Origin: Symbiodinium kawagutii
Lineage: Eukaryota > Sar > Dinophyceae > Suessiales > Symbiodiniaceae
Direction: 5' to 3'
Assembly: GCA_009767595.1 (NCBI GenBank)
Contig: VSDK01012623.1
Coordinates: 21,338 to 85,337 of the forward strand
Length of the DNA stretch: 64,000 nucleotides
This document shows, piece after piece, positions 8,956 through 20,007 of this stretch; within the stretch, counting starts at the first letter, position 1; the number at the start of each line of letters is the position of its first letter. The notes beneath the pieces are model-generated. The model did not search any database and had not been told where the DNA came from. It worked only from the letters and a program-made list of their open reading frames with translations. Both the position numbers and the translations under genes were made by a program.

Positions 8956-9179
8956 ATAAGCCATTAATAGTGGTTGGTACTAGGGGTTAATGACCAACAA
9001 TCATGGTTAAACCGGTGGTTGGTTTGACTGATACTTTGCATAGGGGTGGTCCAACCACCAACCAGAAACACATTTGTAGGTTTACTCGCTTTGGCTATAG
9101 ATGTGCATGCACGTTTTTGCGTGCACGTTGATGTGTGCATGTGTGCAGGCACAAACATACGCAGACATACCAAGAATCA

Positions 9180-9735
9180 TATCTTTCACATTTACGCACA
9201 CACACACATACGTATATATGTATACGCATACATACATATGTACATGCATACATACATACATACGTATATACATACATACATACGTACATGCATACATACA
9301 TACATCCATACATCCATACATCCATACATCCATACATCCATACATCCATACATCCATAAATCCATACATCCATACATCCACACATCCATACATCCATACA
9401 TCCATACATCCATACATCCATGCATCCATGCATCCATGCATACATCCATTCATCCATTCATCCATCCATACCTACATACCTACATGCCTACATGCCTACA
9501 TGCCTACATGCCTGCATGCCTGCATGCCTGCATGCCTCCATGCCTCCATGCCTCCATGCCTGCATACATGAATGCATTCATGCATTCATGCGTACATGCG
9601 TACATGCGTTCATGCGTACATGCGTACATGCGTTCATGCGTACATGCGTACATGCGTACGTACGTACCTACATACATACATACATGCATGCATACATACA
9701 TACATACAGACAGACAGACATACATACATAAATAC
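9180..9735. repeat. Tetranucleotide repeat (TACA/CATC/CATG)
   Basis: About 550 bp of TACA, CATACATC, CATGCATC, CATGCCTA, CATGCGTA and CAGACAGA blocks. Each block is locally uniform, as in stepwise slippage. Long His/Ile/Tyr frames (+) and Met/Tyr/Trp/Gly frames (-) through it are artefacts of stop-free 12-bp periods. Confidence 0.97.
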
Positions 9736-10296
9736 ATGTGCATGCGCATTTTTTACGCATGCGTACTTACGCAATATCAGCATACACTCCAATATCCTGT
9801 GTCGCCAAACTGCGAAGCCACAGTCACCATCAGAGTCACCTGTCACCGACTTTGCACAGGAGTCGTTGCCAAAGAGTGCATCGCCACTAGCTTGGATTGT
9901 GTTTTTGTTGGATTCTTTTTGGACGGCTGTGTGCCACCAGATGGGGAAGTTTTTGATTGCGCATTGAGTCTTTCGTTATCATTTGGTGGTTTCTCAAAAT
10001 AGGGGATGCCCCAAATCATCCAAGACCAACCATTTATAGGTGGTAAACCAACCCGTTTTGAGGTCCCCTATTTTGAGAAACGCACATTTGTACATCTTTT
10101 TATTTCGTTTGGCACTGGCAGAGAGGGACCAAAGAAAGCAAAGCGAGCACAGCCTAACAGCATCTCGCAATGCGCCCAGAATTCTGGAAATGAAATGGCA
10201 CCATCCAACCAGAAAGTAGAACAGGACAAATGCAGTGAGAATAGTTTTACTTGTAGGAAAGCCATGTGCTGGAGCACAGTCAGGAAATATTTTCAG

Positions 10297-10664
10297 TGAG
10301 GAAAAGGAAGGAAAGGAAGAAGAGGCGGAAGATAAAGAAGCACCGATTGCAAAGTTCACAGACATGGGAGGTTCGAAGACAATCATTTGCTCCACAGATG
10401 CCCAAGAAATAAAGCTGGCAGAAGACACATGACCCGAGCCGAGTCATTTGCTGGGCCCAACAGTTTGAGGCGCAACCGCACGAAAACAAGTGCACCAGGG
10501 GCAGCAATCTCTGCTACACAAAGGTGCCAGCAACAAGGAACTATCGGCCAACAAGACAAAGACCAACAGTTGTCAAACCAAGCCCGGAGAGAAGAAGAGG
10601 AAGCAATATCCAACAAACAAACCATACAGGCTTGTGGCTTTCTATAAGATCTATAAGTTTATCA
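10297..10664 (+). CDS. Glu/Lys-rich exon and following exon, unidentified
   Basis: Exon 10297-10370 follows AATATTTTCAG and reads EEKEGKEEEAEDKEAPIAKF then TDMG, with a GGGAG|GTTCG donor. A second segment, 10444-10664, keeps phase (G+TC), reads ICWAQQFEAQPHENKCTRGS, continues basic, and ends at TGA; AAG|GTGCC at 10523 is an alternative donor. A 144-codon minus ORF (9994-10428) overlaps. Plus is favoured by the acceptor and phase match. It lies just upstream of the bestrophin gene but is not shown to belong to it. Confidence 0.35.
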
Positions 10665-10756
10665 TGACCCAAGACTGTGATTGTGTCCAGCCTGGTCAAG
10701 ACAAAGATGCAGATGAACATTGAGGTAGTGGTGACGTTGCTGCTGCTGTAAGGGGC

Positions 10757-11170
10757 GTGACTGCCCTCGCTATGTTCGTGCTGACATTGGCTCAGAAAAC
10801 CTCAGTAGGCAGTAGGCGACCACCGCTTCACCTTGGGATTTTTGACATTTTTATCCAGCCCTTCTGTTCTCTAGCCCAGCTCCTATTGCCATGTGGAAGT
10901 GGTGGACATTTGCACCTGGTTTCAGCATGTCTTAGCTCTCTTGCGGAGATTATGCGCACCATGGTATGCAGCTCCCGTCATAGCCATGTGGGTCCCAGCC
11001 CCGGAAGGGGTCCCAGCCTGAGTCCCCAAACAGAACTCTCGTTCTGCACCAGCTTTTTGCCATTGCAATCTTGCAGCCATGGCTACAACATAGCCATGTT
11101 GCTGTACTACAACAAGTGTCCTGGCTCAATCTCTGTGCACGTTTTAAGACTGAGCATGGCAAAGATCTGA
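10757..11170 (+). CDS. Long open frame, possibly not coding
   Basis: A 137-codon frame (GTG start) rich in Leu, Ser and Cys. It contains two copies of a CCATGG...AGCCATG short repeat also seen at 6430-6500. No splice sites or motifs support it, and a minus frame (10950-11162) is equally open. It could be upstream sequence of the bestrophin gene. Confidence 0.15.
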   Translation: MTALAMFVLTLAQKTSVGSRRPPLHLGIFDIFIQPFCSLAQLLLPCGSGGHLHLVSACLSSLAEIMRTMVCSSRHSHVGPSPGRGPSLSPQTELSFCTSFLPLQSCSHGYNIAMLLYYNKCPGSISVHVLRLSMAKI

Positions 11171-11534
11171 GAAGTTGGAAGTTTCAGTCTTGACATCATG
11201 TGATCTGTGGCCCTGTATATTGATGGTTGCTAGGCAGGAACCGCCAATGGTCATCCCATTGGTGAATAGTTGCGTCATAGTAAAAATGATCAAGGCCCCA
11301 TTGGATTCGTGTTACCACAGTGTTTTGGAATGATCCAACGATTGGTAACGATATTTTTTTTGCATCAGCTTGTGATCATTTATGTCCTCATGATATCTCA
11401 TGATCAGGTTGAAACGGGTTGGCGGTTTTAAACACTCTTTATCTTCATTTATCTTCCCTAGTAATCAGTTCGAAATGGTCGGTTGACCAACACTTTTCAG
11501 CAGGGCGCTTCAACCACTGACCCGGAACCCCCTC

Positions 11535-14500
11535 ATGAACTTCCGCAGAATCTGCGATGCGATGCAAGCCTTGATCGCCACCAGGAGCTGTTTGGGCCTA
11601 CTGTACTTGGAGCGGCGCGGCAGTGTCTTCTACCGCCTGGACTCCATCTTGAGCGGTCTGCTCGTAGCGACCTTGGGCGGTCTGGTGCAGTACAGCAGGG
11701 ACCATGGCTGGGAGTCGCCTGGATCTGGATGATTGGTGCGGGAAACGGACCGGGGGCAGCCAAAGGTTAGAACTTGGTTTAGAAGCCATTCGATTATCTT
11801 GGTCAATAACATTGTTAAGGTTAATGATTTATTATGGTTAACAGCTTGTTTTAGATTATGAATTATTCAATGAATCAACTTGGTTTATCAATAACGGTTA
11901 CCAATGGTTAGTACAAGGTGGGGCTGCCCAACGTTGTAAGTGGGTTTTAAGCCTTTGAACAAGGTAGTGTTATCTGCCAATTTGTCGAGCCAACAAATCG
12001 TTATCTTGGGGGCACTGCCTTGTGCTGAGATTCCGGATCTGAAGAGATATGGATGGGGGGTTCTCAAACCAGGACTTGGGAGCACCCCAAAACTGGTTTG
12101 TCACCATTTGATTGCAGATATCCAGGTATGTGTAGACAAGTGCCAGTGAATATGCAAATATGTTTGTGCCATATGTATATAGATGTCAACCGCTTTGACC
12201 TGGAAAGGTATATGGATTACCTAGGTATGCTCACTTGATGATAGTGACAACGTGAGCTGCTGACGTGAAGTTGATGACATGAGCAGCTCCCTCAGCTGGC
12301 CGACAAGCATCAAGGTCGAGCCAGAGCCACCCTGGCAGCATCGATAGGGGATGGTTATCACATCCCATGGTTGAGCTAAAGGACCCCTTCAGCCTACCAT
12401 TGTGCAAGAGAGATGGCGCAGGAATCTTCCCATAGCACTCCCAGCGCTGAAACGACCTCAGTTGATCCACAACACCAGGTGAGCACCACTGAGAGCAGTT
12501 GGTTTAGAAGCTGCCTTAGGGCCAGTTCTACCAGTTACAGGGCTTGAACTCAACCAATCTCACATGGTGGTACGAACCCCTTCAGCATAGAATGTGGAGA
12601 GGGTGCTCCGTTTGAATCAAATGCTTGGCATATGGATGTTTCTCAAGTCATAGGGGACCCCGCAATTCATCCAATATTAAGCATTTATAGTAATAATTTG
12701 CTATTTAACAAGTATAAATAATCCCCTATCGTCCCCTTCTATGGCTTGAGAAAGCACCAAAATATGATCTCCCTGCCGTCAAGGTACGCACCGGAGATCT
12801 ATCACCACTATGGCTTCCAGGCACTCGCCGCGGGTGTGACCTTCGCCATCGTTTTCCGGACGCAGCTGGCGTGGAACAGGCGCGCGGGGACGCTCATGGT
12901 GCAGCTGCGAGCGGGGCGAGCGTGATTCGTAATGGTCAGGTGGTCAGGAGACTTCGGTGAGAGTTGTTATGATACATAGGTATACATAGACGTACATAGA
13001 CTAAGTCAGAAACTAAGTCAATAGATTCACTATTCACTATGGCATATGTTCAATGGTCGCCGTTTTTCTTTCTCTAGCAACTGCTGTTGAGAGTGGGGGT
13101 TGGCAGCTGGTGGCAATGCAACCTGCCGACTGCCAGGTACTGGGAGGCGGTGACCCAGCTGCATTTTATGTACAGCAAATATGCCGATGCCTTCCAGCAG
13201 TTCTACGCCTTCGCAGAGGCGGGGGATGGCGGGGGCGGGAACCCCTATGGCATGAGCAGGAAGATGCAGCGCCATTGGATCGTTCAACCGCATCAAGGGA
13301 CCGGATGAAACGACATGAAACCTCACATTAAAGCAGATTAAGAAAATGAATCTGTGACCAGAATCCATCATGATCATTGATTCATCGTCAGCATCGTTCC
13401 ATGATGTTCCATGATCCATCAGATCCATCAGATCCATCAGATCCATCAGATCCATCAGATCCATCATGATAATTTTGCTTTTTGGAAGCCAAGATGCCTG
13501 AAATGCTCAGCAGCACAGGTCACCAAAAAGGAGGCCCGTCGGAAGGAGGACGAAGAGAAAGTGGAGCAGTTAGAGGAGAAGCAGCGCAGACTTCGTTCGA
13601 ACTTCGCCCTGCTGAGCATCTGGGCGTTCGTCGGATGGCCCTGTGGCAACGGTGGCAAACACGGGAGGCTTCCAATGCTTGCTAGATACAGATGATACAG
13701 TAAAGTTTAGCCTTGATCACATCGATTTGTGTGAATATTGATAGTTGTGGATAGATGTTTGGGAATTTATGGATATGGTTATATGATGGTTTGCGACGCT
13801 TAGTTGTTTAACCATGGTTTTATGTTGGTCAATTGGATGGTGCAACAGTGAACCGCTGTGTTCTGTGCTGCAAGCGTTCAGCAACAACGTGCCTGTGCAG
13901 GATTTTGAGCTGAAAGGCACTTTGCATGCAAAGCACGCTAACGGAAGTTCCAAAGGACCAATTATGACCCTCTATTTGTTGATAATTGCAAGTGGGAAAA
14001 TGCAAAAATGATCAAACATGTCAATCAAACCAACAAATTGACTCGACTTTAGAGCAACTGTTGTTGGCCCCCCGATGTTTTTTGAGACCAGATCCATGAC
14101 CTGCATCTCCGCGAGGCACGTTTTCGGCAGACCGGCTCAGCAACGGCGACAACCAACGGATGGAGGAGCTGCATGCGCACCGGATCAGATCCAGGGCCGC
14201 GATGCGAGTGGACAAAGAGTGGAAAGGCGGGGGTGCCATGGCCCATGGATGCCCATGGCATGGAGGGTGGTGACACCTGCATGGAGCTGCCAAGTGGGCT
14301 TGGCTTCATGCTGAACTCTGGGTACTGTTCAGGTACCATGTCTTGGGGATGTGGATTTGGAGCTGCCATCATTTGAAAAGCTGGCTCCAACTGCCTGTGA
14401 TACCATCATGAAGCATCATCAATCAGCCAAGCGAACATCCATCACTAGTGAACTCTTAATATATATATTATATATATATATAAATTATATATATATATAT

Positions 14501-17500
14501 ATATAAATTATATATATATATATCCGATGTTTGGCAACCTGAACATGCATCAACCAGCATTAAACATGAGCAACAGCCATGAACCATGAATTCACCAGCA
14601 CCATCCAGCACCATCCATCATTCACCACACCATGGGGGGTGGCTCCCGCCGCGGCTCCCTGCAGGTTTCCAGCTGCCGGAGATGGTGGAGCGAGGCGATT
14701 TCGAACGCTCGCAGATCGATGGCCAGGCCGGGTAACGTTTCGCAAGCCGCGGTACGACGGCATCGGTGACCGTGGTTGGCTTTTTGGATCTTTTTGATTC
14801 TTTTTGGAGGCATGAAAGATCGAGGTAGAATGATATAACATGACATATATAGACTATACATGCACTTGTTACATGTTTGTATTATATTATATATTCACGT
14901 GGATTCTTTCAATGAGACTATCAAGATCTTTTTCATTTTCCGCCAAACGCCGAGCCACCAGGCATACGTGGTCTTTGAACGGCCCACGCGGGAGCAGATC
15001 CAGGTGCTGTCTCGGAGCTTCGAAGCTTCGGCCGAAACGCGGGTCCTGGGAGCGACCATGGGACGGCGAAGCTGGGGGGTGACCCTCCGAGTTGATCATG
15101 AAACGCGGCACCGGTGTCGTTCAAACCTCGGGGTCCCTCCCAAAAATGTTGGTTGAATTCCAAAAATGGTTGGTTTATTACTAAAAATGGTCGGTTTATC
15201 ATACATGATTAATAAAGGATGATTATATAGGGGGTCCTCCAGTTTGAGAAACGCCCCAGTAGATAATCCGGAGCACAATGCATGAATATCCGCTGAAGCG
15301 CAAGCGCCCCAGGACACGGTGTCCACAATAATGTATTGGATCATTTGGGACTTAGTCGACTGCATCAAAGATCTGGATGTCCCTCCGCCAATCCAATCCA
15401 GGCGCGATGGGAAGCAATGGGGAGCTATGGGAAGCGATGGGAAGCGATGGGAAGCCATTAGAGTCCGATGGGACTTGGCAAAAAATCCGTTCGGTCATTT
15501 TGGGAGGCTTGAGAGGTTTTCCAAAGCTTCACCATGGACCCTGACAAAACAGATGCAACGGTGGCAATTCCTGTGGGATTGACATGGAATTTGACCATTT
15601 GACGTGCACATGACCATCTGACGGCTGGCAGGATGTATCAGGAGTTGTCCAACGGAATGCTTGGCTTCTACAACTGTCTTAAGATCGCAGATGTTCCGTT
15701 CCCGCTTCCATATGCGCAGCTCCTGGGCCTGTTGCTCATCGCATTTTCTTGCCTCATCCCATTTTATGTGGCTCAGCCGCAGGGACGATGCAGGTGCCAA
15801 GGGCCATCAAGGTGTTGGTAGCCGACAAAGATCCAACGATGATAGCCTGCCCAGTGTTGATAAGTGACCAAGAAGATCCGGCAGATCCTCGTGTTGGTAA
15901 GGACCCAGGGGTGTTGCCATGTGTTGAGGCTGATACTTTGCCAATAGAAATCGCCTTACAACCAGTGGACCAGCGCGTTACTTTCAGGGACGCAGAGTGT
16001 GATTTTTGCCGTTCGCCTGCGGCCTAGGCTGGAAAGGGGTCGGCTTAGTTGAAACTCTCCGCGCCGACGTCGCGGTTCGAGAGCTGCCAAGGTATCGAAT
16101 AAAGGCCTAACAGTCACATATCACATATACATTATGATTCATTAAGGCCTAACCCCCCCAAAAAAACCTTTTATTCATACAAGCTAACCATGCGCTAAGC
16201 TGAAGAGCATAGCTACCTGTTGCCACGCGTTGTAAGCGCTTCAGGTCCACGGTCTGTGTTGCATGTCGTTGAACCTGGCCGAGGTGATCATTTTCACCAG
16301 CTCCGCCGTCATCGGACCCATCCTTTGCTTCTTCCTCTTTGAGAGCCTTTGGTGTCTCAACGAGGTGCCCATCCCTGCAGCTGCAGCCTGAAGATACCAG
16401 GCTTTATTAATATGTCTTCCTATATGCTTTACTTCACTGTTTTGACCTTTTTTGCTGGAATGTTTTCATGTCATATGGGTGTTTCTCAAGCCATAGTGGA
16501 CCCCCAATCATCCTTGATGAACCATTGGCAGCAATCAACCAACCATCCCCCAAGCTGGCTTGAGAAACCCTTCCACCTGACGCAGGTGGCAAAAGAGTTG
16601 GAAAATCCCTTCGGGCAGGACAGCCGGTGGGCCAGGGAAGCGAGGTTCGCGGCGAGGTTCCAGGGCTATCCTGGCCCGAAAAAGCCAGGGGGATGCCAGG
16701 AGCGGCCGCCAGGAGTGCCGTAACCAAATGGTAGATGTGGGTTTGTATAAATGGGCGTTTGTCAATATAGGGGTACCGGGTGGTTTACGATTATATTTGC
16801 ACAATATCTGATTAATGATAGATATGGGCCAATCAAGAATTAGAGCTATGGGCTGATATGGGTGTTTCTCAAAGTGGAGGTGTCACCACATCACTTTTTT
16901 AAAGACCATTGCTAGTAGTGAACAAATTGTTTTTCGGGGTCCCCTATTTTCAGAAACCACCATGTGGTGGTGCCCTCCTTATTCCCCATTGGAGTCATTG
17001 GCGTATGATCACTTTGAGATTGCACGATGTGAGCCCTCTACATGGCGGTTGCGGCTGTATAGTTGTGAGCTTGGAGCGCGAAGGGGATACGCAGAAAGGC
17101 GAAAAGAAGAACAATAGTGCAGAATAGTTGGCAGGGACTGAATCAAAATTACGTCCGGACCACCTTTCTCAGCTGCTCTACCCAGAATAGCCATAAACAC
17201 ATTCCATTCCTTACTGTGGCCCTACGCACAAGGACACCAAAAGAGATGGTGATTGAGAGAGAGAGAGAGAGTTATTGTCAAAAGGTCAATGTTATTGGTC
17301 AACAGGGGGATGTTCATTCCACTGGTTGAGACGGTCGGATTATGCGGACCGTAGTCACACCATGGACTGGTCCCCATACCGGTTGCCATGCCAAGCATCA
17401 CACTTCTGTGCCGGGGCCATATCCCCAAGCCAGGAACGAGTACAGGCTTTGAGTTGTTGTAACATTGGTAACCATTTCCCACCTTTCCCATCCTTTTCCC

Positions 17501-17848
17501 CCTTGGAAAAACACCCAAAAGACTTCCATTAGCTTCCACTCATGTGGGTATGTTCCGAAATAATCCAAAATAGGGCAACCAATAACCCACCAAGAATGAT
17601 CATTTTGCAAGGAAACCATTGGTTTCGGGGGTGCCACTATGGCTTGGCACATGCCCATGTATGGATTCGTTGAGTTTGAGGGAAAACTTGAAGCAGAGCA
17701 GCGATAGCAGGACCTGAATGACATCTCGGTGTTGGACTTCCACATTCGCTTCGTGGATGTTCTCGAGGATGTCGGCCTTGCTGAGCAGAACATGGTGCTT
17801 TGGCCCCACTCACCAGGAGCGGTGCGGGCAACGGTGATGCCTTGGTAA
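11535..17848 (+). CDS. Bestrophin-family anion channel, 12 exons
   Basis: Exons 11535-11689, 12784-12879, 13137-13218, 13519-13651, 14131-14226, 14665-14731, 14955-15042, 15313-15401, 15632-15767, 16245-16364, 16586-16618 and 17711-17848 join in one frame, giving about 410 aa. Family signs in order: first membrane helix (SILSGLLVATLGGLVQ); FAIVFRTQLAWNRYWEAVTQ and MYSKYADAFQQF, typical of the plant/fungal/bacterial branch; VSTIMYWIIWDL...PPPIQSR; MYQELSNGMLGF then IADVPFPLPYAQLL; third membrane block; LNEVAKELENPFGQDLNDI. The last is the acidic cytosolic Ca-clasp/neck region of bestrophins. Known members form pentameric chloride/bicarbonate channels; thylakoid VCCN1 is one branch. Whether this one is plastidial is not visible. 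Donors are six GT, four GC (12880, 13219, 14227, 15402) and one GA (16619). The start ATG and first-exon limits are least certain, and the C-terminus may continue. Confidence 0.87.
12629..12766. mobile_element. Family A element inside bestrophin intron 1
   Basis: Inverted ends ATATGGATGTTTCTCAAGTC and the inverse of GGCTTGAGAAAGCACCAAAA. It ends 17 bp before exon 2 of the bestrophin gene, so it supplies almost the whole 3' end of the intron. Confidence 0.75.
13405..13468. repeat. 9-bp tandem repeat ATCCATCAG
   Basis: Six to seven copies inside the bestrophin intron between exons 3 and 4. The unit is a multiple of three and stop-free, which makes short IHQ (+) and MDL (-) frames. Confidence 0.95.
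14457..14522. repeat. (AT)n microsatellite
   Basis: About 65 bp of AT with AAATT breaks, in the intron between bestrophin exons 5 and 6. Confidence 0.95.
16475..16571. mobile_element. Family A element inside bestrophin intron 10
   Basis: Ends CATATGGGTGTTTCTCAAGC and the inverse of GGCTTGAGAAACCC. It makes up almost half of the 221-bp intron 16365-16585 and stops about 14 bp before the acceptor CGCAG. Confidence 0.75.
16600..16735. mobile_element. Family F element at the GA-AG intron of the bestrophin gene
   Basis: Carries GGAAGCGAGG...GCCAGGAG...CCAGGAGTGCCG...CCAAATGGTAG, the family F blocks. It begins within about 10 bp of the 5' end of the unusual intron 16619-17710, so insertion of F next to the splice site may explain the odd donor. 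Confidence 0.5.
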
Positions 17849-18201
17849 AGGCCGTGATGCCTCAGTGGTGCCTGGATGCATAGTAAAAATGGATTGGAAG
17901 TTACGAAGTGCTACTTGTAAGAATTTTCGAAGTATGGTAATCACATGGTCAGGTAGCAGTTGCATCTCAATATTTGTCATCGTCAGGACCCAGTACTTGC
18001 AAAGAGCTCATCATCTCTTGACATGGCGTCAGTGCTGCTGTGGTCCATGGCCATGGCACAGTTTACTGTACAGCTGAGCTCCTAAGACCTAAGAGCTCTG
18101 GAAGGCTCTAGAGATCAGTTGATCGTGTTTGAAATTCTCCTCCGTGTCCTCACGGACCATGGGCACTGGCCTGGGTTTCACCTTGATCTGGCAGCAATTG
18201 C
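17849..18201. other. Spacer after the bestrophin stop
   Basis: Nothing gene-like. Repeated GAGCTC/AAGAGCTC motifs at 18075-18110. Likely holds the 3' UTR and the mRNA end. Confidence 0.4.
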
Positions 18202-18636
18202 ATGAACTTAACGCAGTTCTATGATGATATCAACAGGCCAGGCATAATGAGCTCCACCGGTTCCTCCTGGGTAAAGCTCCAGGTGGGCCGCCCGTTCGGA
18301 CAAATGGCTGTCCTATTTGCAGCACCCTGGATCAGTTTGGAGGTTCCTCACAAGGATGGGATCTGGTTCGCACTGGAAATGGCTACTGCAGATCCAGGAT
18401 GTGATCGCACACGCGGCAAGGTTGCCAAGCAGCCATTGCCAAAGGCACTCGCAGAAAAAGTGGCGAATAGCTTGCCGGAGGCACTCGCTTCACACAGCTC
18501 CCGACCATTTAGTGCGGCAGAAGGCCCCAGTACAATCCATATGGTCAAGCGTATGATACCAGGCGTAGGCTCTTGCAAGAGCCTTCCATTCTTCTTAGGG
18601 CTTTTCGTGTGCTTGGGAGAGGGGAATCGCGGCTAA
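18202..18636 (+). CDS. 144-codon ORF, unidentified
   Basis: Reads MNLTQFYDDINRPGIMSSTG, then a hydrophobic block (FGQMAVLFAAPWISLEV), a Lys/Ala/Leu helix (KALAEKVANSLPEALA) and a hydrophobic end (SLPFFLGLFVCLGEG). A second plus frame (18317-18556) is Trp/Arg-rich and also open. Single-exon length is unusual here, so it could be another processed copy, but no leader relic or poly-A is seen. Confidence 0.35.
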   Translation: MNLTQFYDDINRPGIMSSTGSSWVKLQVGRPFGQMAVLFAAPWISLEVPHKDGIWFALEMATADPGCDRTRGKVAKQPLPKALAEKVANSLPEALASHSSRPFSAAEGPSTIHMVKRMIPGVGSCKSLPFFLGLFVCLGEGNRG

Positions 18637-19589
18637 GGACCTCGGATGAAGATGGCCGAGAGTAGGCATCTTGGTGGCACCTGCTAGGTAATCATTTCGC
18701 ATTCCAAATCATCCGGTAGGAAAGAACTTTGAGAGAGATTCTGTTTCGACAGATGTATCAAATGTTGCTCCAGTTCTGTCGGTTCCTTCAATACCCGAAT
18801 CATGAACCAAAACAAGGAAATCCTAATGATCATATTTACTGACTAAATATCAATGGTCAAGTCAAGCACTTAAAGGTTACTCGGTTCGTTATTAACCCAA
18901 AAACGTCAGCTTTGCCCACTTTGACGAGTTCGAGGGCGCTCGCAGGTGTCCGAGCACGTGCATCACGTGCCGCCGCACGTGTCGGGCTCCACTGGTTTCA
19001 GGTTTCAAGGGCCTGCTGGAGGCATCACTTGGCTACTGGTTTGAAACATTTTTATTGAGGATTATAGTGGCTAGTAGTAGGGAATAAAAAGCAACAATAG
19101 TGGTTAAACAACTACGATCAACTACGTTTGATTGATCTTTCTGTTATTGTCCCAAATGTGATTATTAACAAATGCTTGGTTGACTTGCTTAACATGCAGC
19201 TCATTCTGGTTCACGATGGTTGATGCTTGCTGAAAGTGAGATGGCTGATAGCCACTTGTTTCCACTGATGCAGATGTCATTGCCATGTCAACCAGCTCAG
19301 CTGCAGAGTGCCAGAGCAGGCCCTTTTTTTCGTTCCTGTTGTTTTTTGCGTTTGAATGGAGGCATCAGTGAAAGAGTTGAACTAAGAGCAGAAGCGGCCC
19401 ATGTAAACTGCATTCAAACTGCTGTTTTTTGACCGGTGCTTCTGTCAATTTCTTCTGTCGAGCAATCCTTTTGGGGACAGCTTGCAACGCAGCAGTGCAA
19501 AGATGGGCTGTTCGCGAAACTGTCCGACTTTTTTGAGCGCCACGCACAACATAATTTTCTTCGAAAGTAAGTCAACTTCTCAAATTGAA

Positions 19590-19681
19590 ATGTCATGCCA
19601 TGTCATGCGATGCCATGCCATTTCATGCCATGTCATGCCGTGTCATGCGATGCCATGCCATGTCATGCCATGTCATGCCCT
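19590..19681. repeat. ATGCC/ATGTC 5-10 bp array
   Basis: About 18 tandem units of CATGC/CATGT pairs, such as CATGCCATGTCATGCGATGC. Local, not associated with an exon. Confidence 0.95.
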
Positions 19682-19910
19682 TAGCTATGATGTGAAGCTT
19701 CACCGATCATATCTCGCCAGCATTTCTGACAAATTGGGAGCCTGCGAGCGTAGGAAAGCCGGTGTGTAGGTGGCGCTCACCGTAGCAGAGGGGCTTCCCC
19801 GAGATGGGGACAGCCTCTAGGTAGGTCGGTTTGCACATCCAGTTGATTAATGGAGTGTTCTGCTCCAGCCGAGTCAACAGAATGAGAATCAGACAAAGTA
19901 AGAGTTTAAT

Positions 19911-20007
19911 CTGGTTGGTGGTTTCAAACATATTTTATTTTCCCTTGTAGTCATGAACAACTGGTTGGTTGACTAATACTTTTCATAGGGGTTGAAACCA
20001 CCAACCA
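19911..20007. mobile_element. Family C introner-like element (reference copy)
   Basis: Left end CTGGTTGGTGGTTTCAAAC, right end GGTTGAAACCACCAACCA, inverted over about 17 bp. The core has TATTTTCCCTTGTAGTCATG, then TTGGTTGACTAATACTTTTC. Length 97 bp. If cut after CTG, the element itself reads GTTGG...CAACCAG, a complete GT-AG intron. Other copies: 2427-2510, 11406-11522, 20728-20845, 32030-32151, 37848-37943, 49562-49660, 52121-52215, 55354-55470, 60179-60270 and 62871-62968. Confidence 0.85.

Noticed and set aside
9046..10002. 318-codon plus ORF and several minus ORFs
   Set aside because: Produced by the tetranucleotide repeat, which is stop-free in many frames; composition is only His/Ile/Tyr/Met/Cys.
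12413..12478. Exon-like MAQESSHSTPSAETTSVDPQ with a CAG|GTGAGC donor
   Set aside because: Lies in bestrophin intron 1, but the channel family has no room for it between the first helix and YAPEIYHH. Possibly a cryptic exon.
15749..16027. 92-codon plus ORF inside the bestrophin gene
   Set aside because: It overlaps exon 9 in another frame and the intron up to exon 10; the family alignment requires FY|VHGLCC across this stretch.
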